A DNA stretch of 64,000 bases, from the NCBI GenBank assembly GCA_030426905.1, contig JAUHXQ010000005.1:1-64000 (forward strand). The letters run 5' to 3'. Below are positions 62,180 through 64,000 of this stretch, one piece after another (within the stretch, counting starts at the first letter, position 1; every line of letters begins with the position of its first letter). The notes under the pieces are model-generated. The model had not been told where the DNA came from. It made no database searches and saw nothing but the letters and a program-made list of their open reading frames with translations. This DNA comes from Alphaproteobacteria bacterium (GTDB lineage: Bacteria > Pseudomonadota > Alphaproteobacteria > Rickettsiales > JABSSG01). Both the position numbers and the translations under genes were made by a program.

Positions 62180-64000
62180 CTACAACTCACCATCGCCAGC
62201 GTTGGGAGCTAATTCTCCTGCCAAATTTTGCTCTTCTTCAGGAGGTTGTTGAGCTGTTTCTACACCTAGATTATTTCCTTCTTTTTGATCTTGTTTGCTA
62301 CTTGCTCTTTCTTTAGGCTGATCATCTTGTTGCTGCTGTAATTTATTATTCTCTTCCTTTATCTTACGAATTTCCTCATCTTTCTTCGCAATTTCCTCTT
62401 TCAACTGAGCAATTTTCTTGGCATTTTCCTTATCTTTCTTCGCAATTTCCTCATCTTTCTTCGCAATTTCCTCTTTCGATTTTTGCTTTTCTTCTTTCAA
62501 TTTTCGCTTTTCTTCTTCCAATTTTTGCTTTTCTTCTTCTGTATATCCCTTGCACATCGTTAACCTTATATGTGTAAGAATACGATCAGGTCTATCTCCT
62601 TCATCTATTATTTCTAAACTTTTAAGCCATGCTGGCATTTTGTAGTATCCTTCTTCACAAGATGCATCGCTTTTATGTGCAAAACTAACATAAGTTATAT
62701 CAGGATGCTGCAACTTATACTGCACAAAATCGCTAATAGAATCAAGATTGTAGTAATCACGATCCGGACTTACACTAAAGAAAGAAAAAAGTTCGTCTAA
62801 AACACTAGTCCCTTTCAAAAAAAGTGTAGCACTGAGTCCGGAACTCAGAGCGATTAAAGGCGTCACTATATTCTTCCACAAACTGCCCTCTTTACCTGAA
62901 GGCTTCGCAGTTATTATAGTCAGTATACCAGAGAGGCAGGCAAAGACAACAGTAGTACCTTGTATGAAAGGTTTTATATAGTATTCATCTTGGTACCAGT
63001 GCAGCTTTTTTACAGAAAGCTCATATTCTTCAAATTGTTTTTGAGTGTCATTGGAGCTCTTTGCCATAAAAGCATAATCTTGTGGTGTTAAGCCAAACTT
63101 ATCTGGAGCTAGTATCATTCTATCCGTTTCTGCGCACTTCCTTTCTTTCCACAATTGGTTGATTACACCTTCATTATGTGCCATTAAGGCAATGCTAAGC
63201 AAGTTTACACCTAAAAACTCCTGCTTACAGTCTATAAGAAAGCTACCTTCCTCGAATGTAATGTTCCTCTGGTTCATGATATCCCCTATGAGCCTATCAT
63301 ACATGGCAGGTTTAAATTGAGCTATTTTTTCTTTGACGTTTTTCATATTCTCAACAAATTGGCTCATATTGTGCAAAGATTCACAAGAACTTTCTTGCCC
63401 TTCTCTCAATTTTTTATACTCTCCTGTAGCGGCTGAAAGTAAGTTATCAATTCTCTTAAAAACTAATGCGCTATACCCAACAGCTTGCGGAGAATGAGTG
63501 TCTTGCAGTAAACCTCCATCTATCAGCTTCTCTATAGATTGCACAGCTCTGCTATGTTTCCCCCACTCGCTACAGTTGAAATTGTTATATGATTGTTCTA
63601 AAATGTCAATGAAAACTTTTAATAACTTAGTTGTTTTTATACCAAATTTGCTTAGAGCTTCTGCAATTAAAAACGACTGCAAAGGAGTATACTTCGACTT
63701 TCTACTGGCGTCAAAAAGATGATCTAAATTCTCAATTACTGCTTCTCTATCACTCATTTCCAAATGCGCGCAATTACCCAGTGCCTCTGCTGCTCTTAGT
63801 GCCGTAGCCTGTTCTGGATGCTTCATGAATTCGCATAAAAATTTTATGCCATTTTTAAAAATTGTAGTATCTCCTCGGTCCAGCCAAATCCCTAGAGTAA
63901 ATCCTAGTAAATGCAATGATTGGTAAACTGCTCCACCTTCTTCTAAACTGATATTGTTTTTTTTGTGGTTCGATATTTCTTCTAACAATAATTGTGTTTG
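62180..64000 (-). CDS. Large repeat/coiled-coil membrane protein, 5' truncated by window edge
   Basis: The frame is open through the right edge, so the N-terminus is missing; about 606 codons are visible. From the N-terminal side: HEAT/ARM-like helices (ALRAAEALGNCAHLEMSDREAVIENLDHLF, ALSKFGIKTTKLLKVFIDIL), an ankyrin-like piece (DKFGLTPQDYAFMAKSS), two membrane helices (GTTVVFACLSGILTIITA, IVTPLIALSSGLSATLFL). Next is a small domain ending TMCKGYTEEEK, then a coiled coil (residues ~480-545) built from KEEIAKKDEEIAKKDKE-type repeats, and a Gln/Glu-rich tail. Repeated DNA encodes the coil. Such repeat proteins are common host-interaction candidates in Rickettsiales; the function is unknown. 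Confidence 0.7.
   Translation of the reverse strand, partial: QTQLLLEEISNHKKNNISLEEGGAVYQSLHLLGFTLGIWLDRGDTTIFKNGIKFLCEFMKHPEQATALRAAEALGNCAHLEMSDREAVIENLDHLFDASRKSKYTPLQSFLIAEALSKFGIKTTKLLKVFIDILEQSYNNFNCSEWGKHSRAVQSIEKLIDGGLLQDTHSPQAVGYSALVFKRIDNLLSAATGEYKKLREGQESSCESLHNMSQFVENMKNVKEKIAQFKPAMYDRLIGDIMNQRNITFEEGSFLIDCKQEFLGVNLLSIALMAHNEGVINQLWKERKCAETDRMILAPDKFGLTPQDYAFMAKSSNDTQKQFEEYELSVKKLHWYQDEYYIKPFIQGTTVVFACLSGILTIITAKPSGKEGSLWKNIVTPLIALSSGLSATLFLKGTSVLDELFSFFSVSPDRDYYNLDSISDFVQYKLQHPDITYVSFAHKSDASCEEGYYKMPAWLKSLEIIDEGDRPDRILTHIRLTMCKGYTEEEKQKLEEEKRKLKEEKQKSKEEIAKKDEEIAKKDKENAKKIAQLKEEIAKKDEEIRKIKEENNKLQQQQDDQPKERASSKQDQKEGNNLGVETAQQPPEEEQNLAGELAPNAGDGEL

Noticed and set aside
1-64000. 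tRNA, rRNA or an attachment site for the conjugative element
   Set aside because: No cloverleaf or rRNA sequence was recognised. The element's ends in a tRNA gene, if any, are outside this window.

Overview
The window is AT-rich and reads as an accessory region from an intracellular alphaproteobacterium of the order Rickettsiales, most likely Rickettsiaceae. This rests on the gene set: a complete F-type conjugation cluster ending in a TraD coupling protein and a TrwC/TraA(Ti)-type relaxase-helicase, together with ParA, a DnaA-like replication protein, sensor kinases, an SSS symporter and an S66 peptidase. That combination is the hallmark of Rickettsiales amplified genetic elements (RAGE, an integrative conjugative element). 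I cannot assign a species.

Layout. (1) 1-10.3 kb: the end of a hybrid histidine kinase, a structured intergenic region with two cruciform-like repeats and short iteron-like words, parA plus small DNA-binding proteins, a DnaA-like replication protein, a membrane protein, a symporter, an LD-carboxypeptidase, a histidine kinase/response regulator pair and an XRE repressor with operator-like repeats. (2) 10.4-34.3 kb: the tra operon in the order pilin-L-E-(response regulator)-K-B-V-C-W-U-orf-TrbC-N(split)-F-H-G-...-D-TraA. A single-domain response regulator sits inside the operon, and two opposite-strand genes interrupt it (18.2 and 28.2 kb). (3) 34.3-36.3 kb: mostly non-coding, with palindromes, GTAC words and a third cruciform copy; a candidate oriT or element end. 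(4) 36.3-39.9 kb: a TniA/TniB/resolvase transposon with repeated terminal motifs, then a DUF234-type ATPase.

(5) 41.5-54.9 kb is the most unusual part: a mercury-type locus. On the + strand, merR-ahpD-like-merT. Divergent from it, under a 20-bp-spacer MerR-type promoter, are a MerA-like mercuric reductase fused to an extra C-terminal hydrophobic domain, a membrane-anchored possible dioxygenase, and a 2633-residue single-module NRPS. The NRPS order is alpha/beta hydrolase - OTU-like cysteine protease - adenylation with embedded methyltransferase - carrier protein - thioesterase - tail. It has no condensation domain. The tails of the MerA fusion and the NRPS are homologous to each other (about 225-230 residues), which ties the two enzymes physically or spatially. 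I consider this linked mer-NRPS island the best candidate for an undescribed system.

(6) 55-64 kb: an IS630-type transposase fragment cut by a Tn3-family transposon (33-bp inverted repeats, no target duplication), decayed resolvases, a split M35-type (aspzincin) metallopeptidase with its beta-rich partner domain as a separate protein, and the truncated end of a repeat/coiled-coil membrane protein that runs off the right edge.
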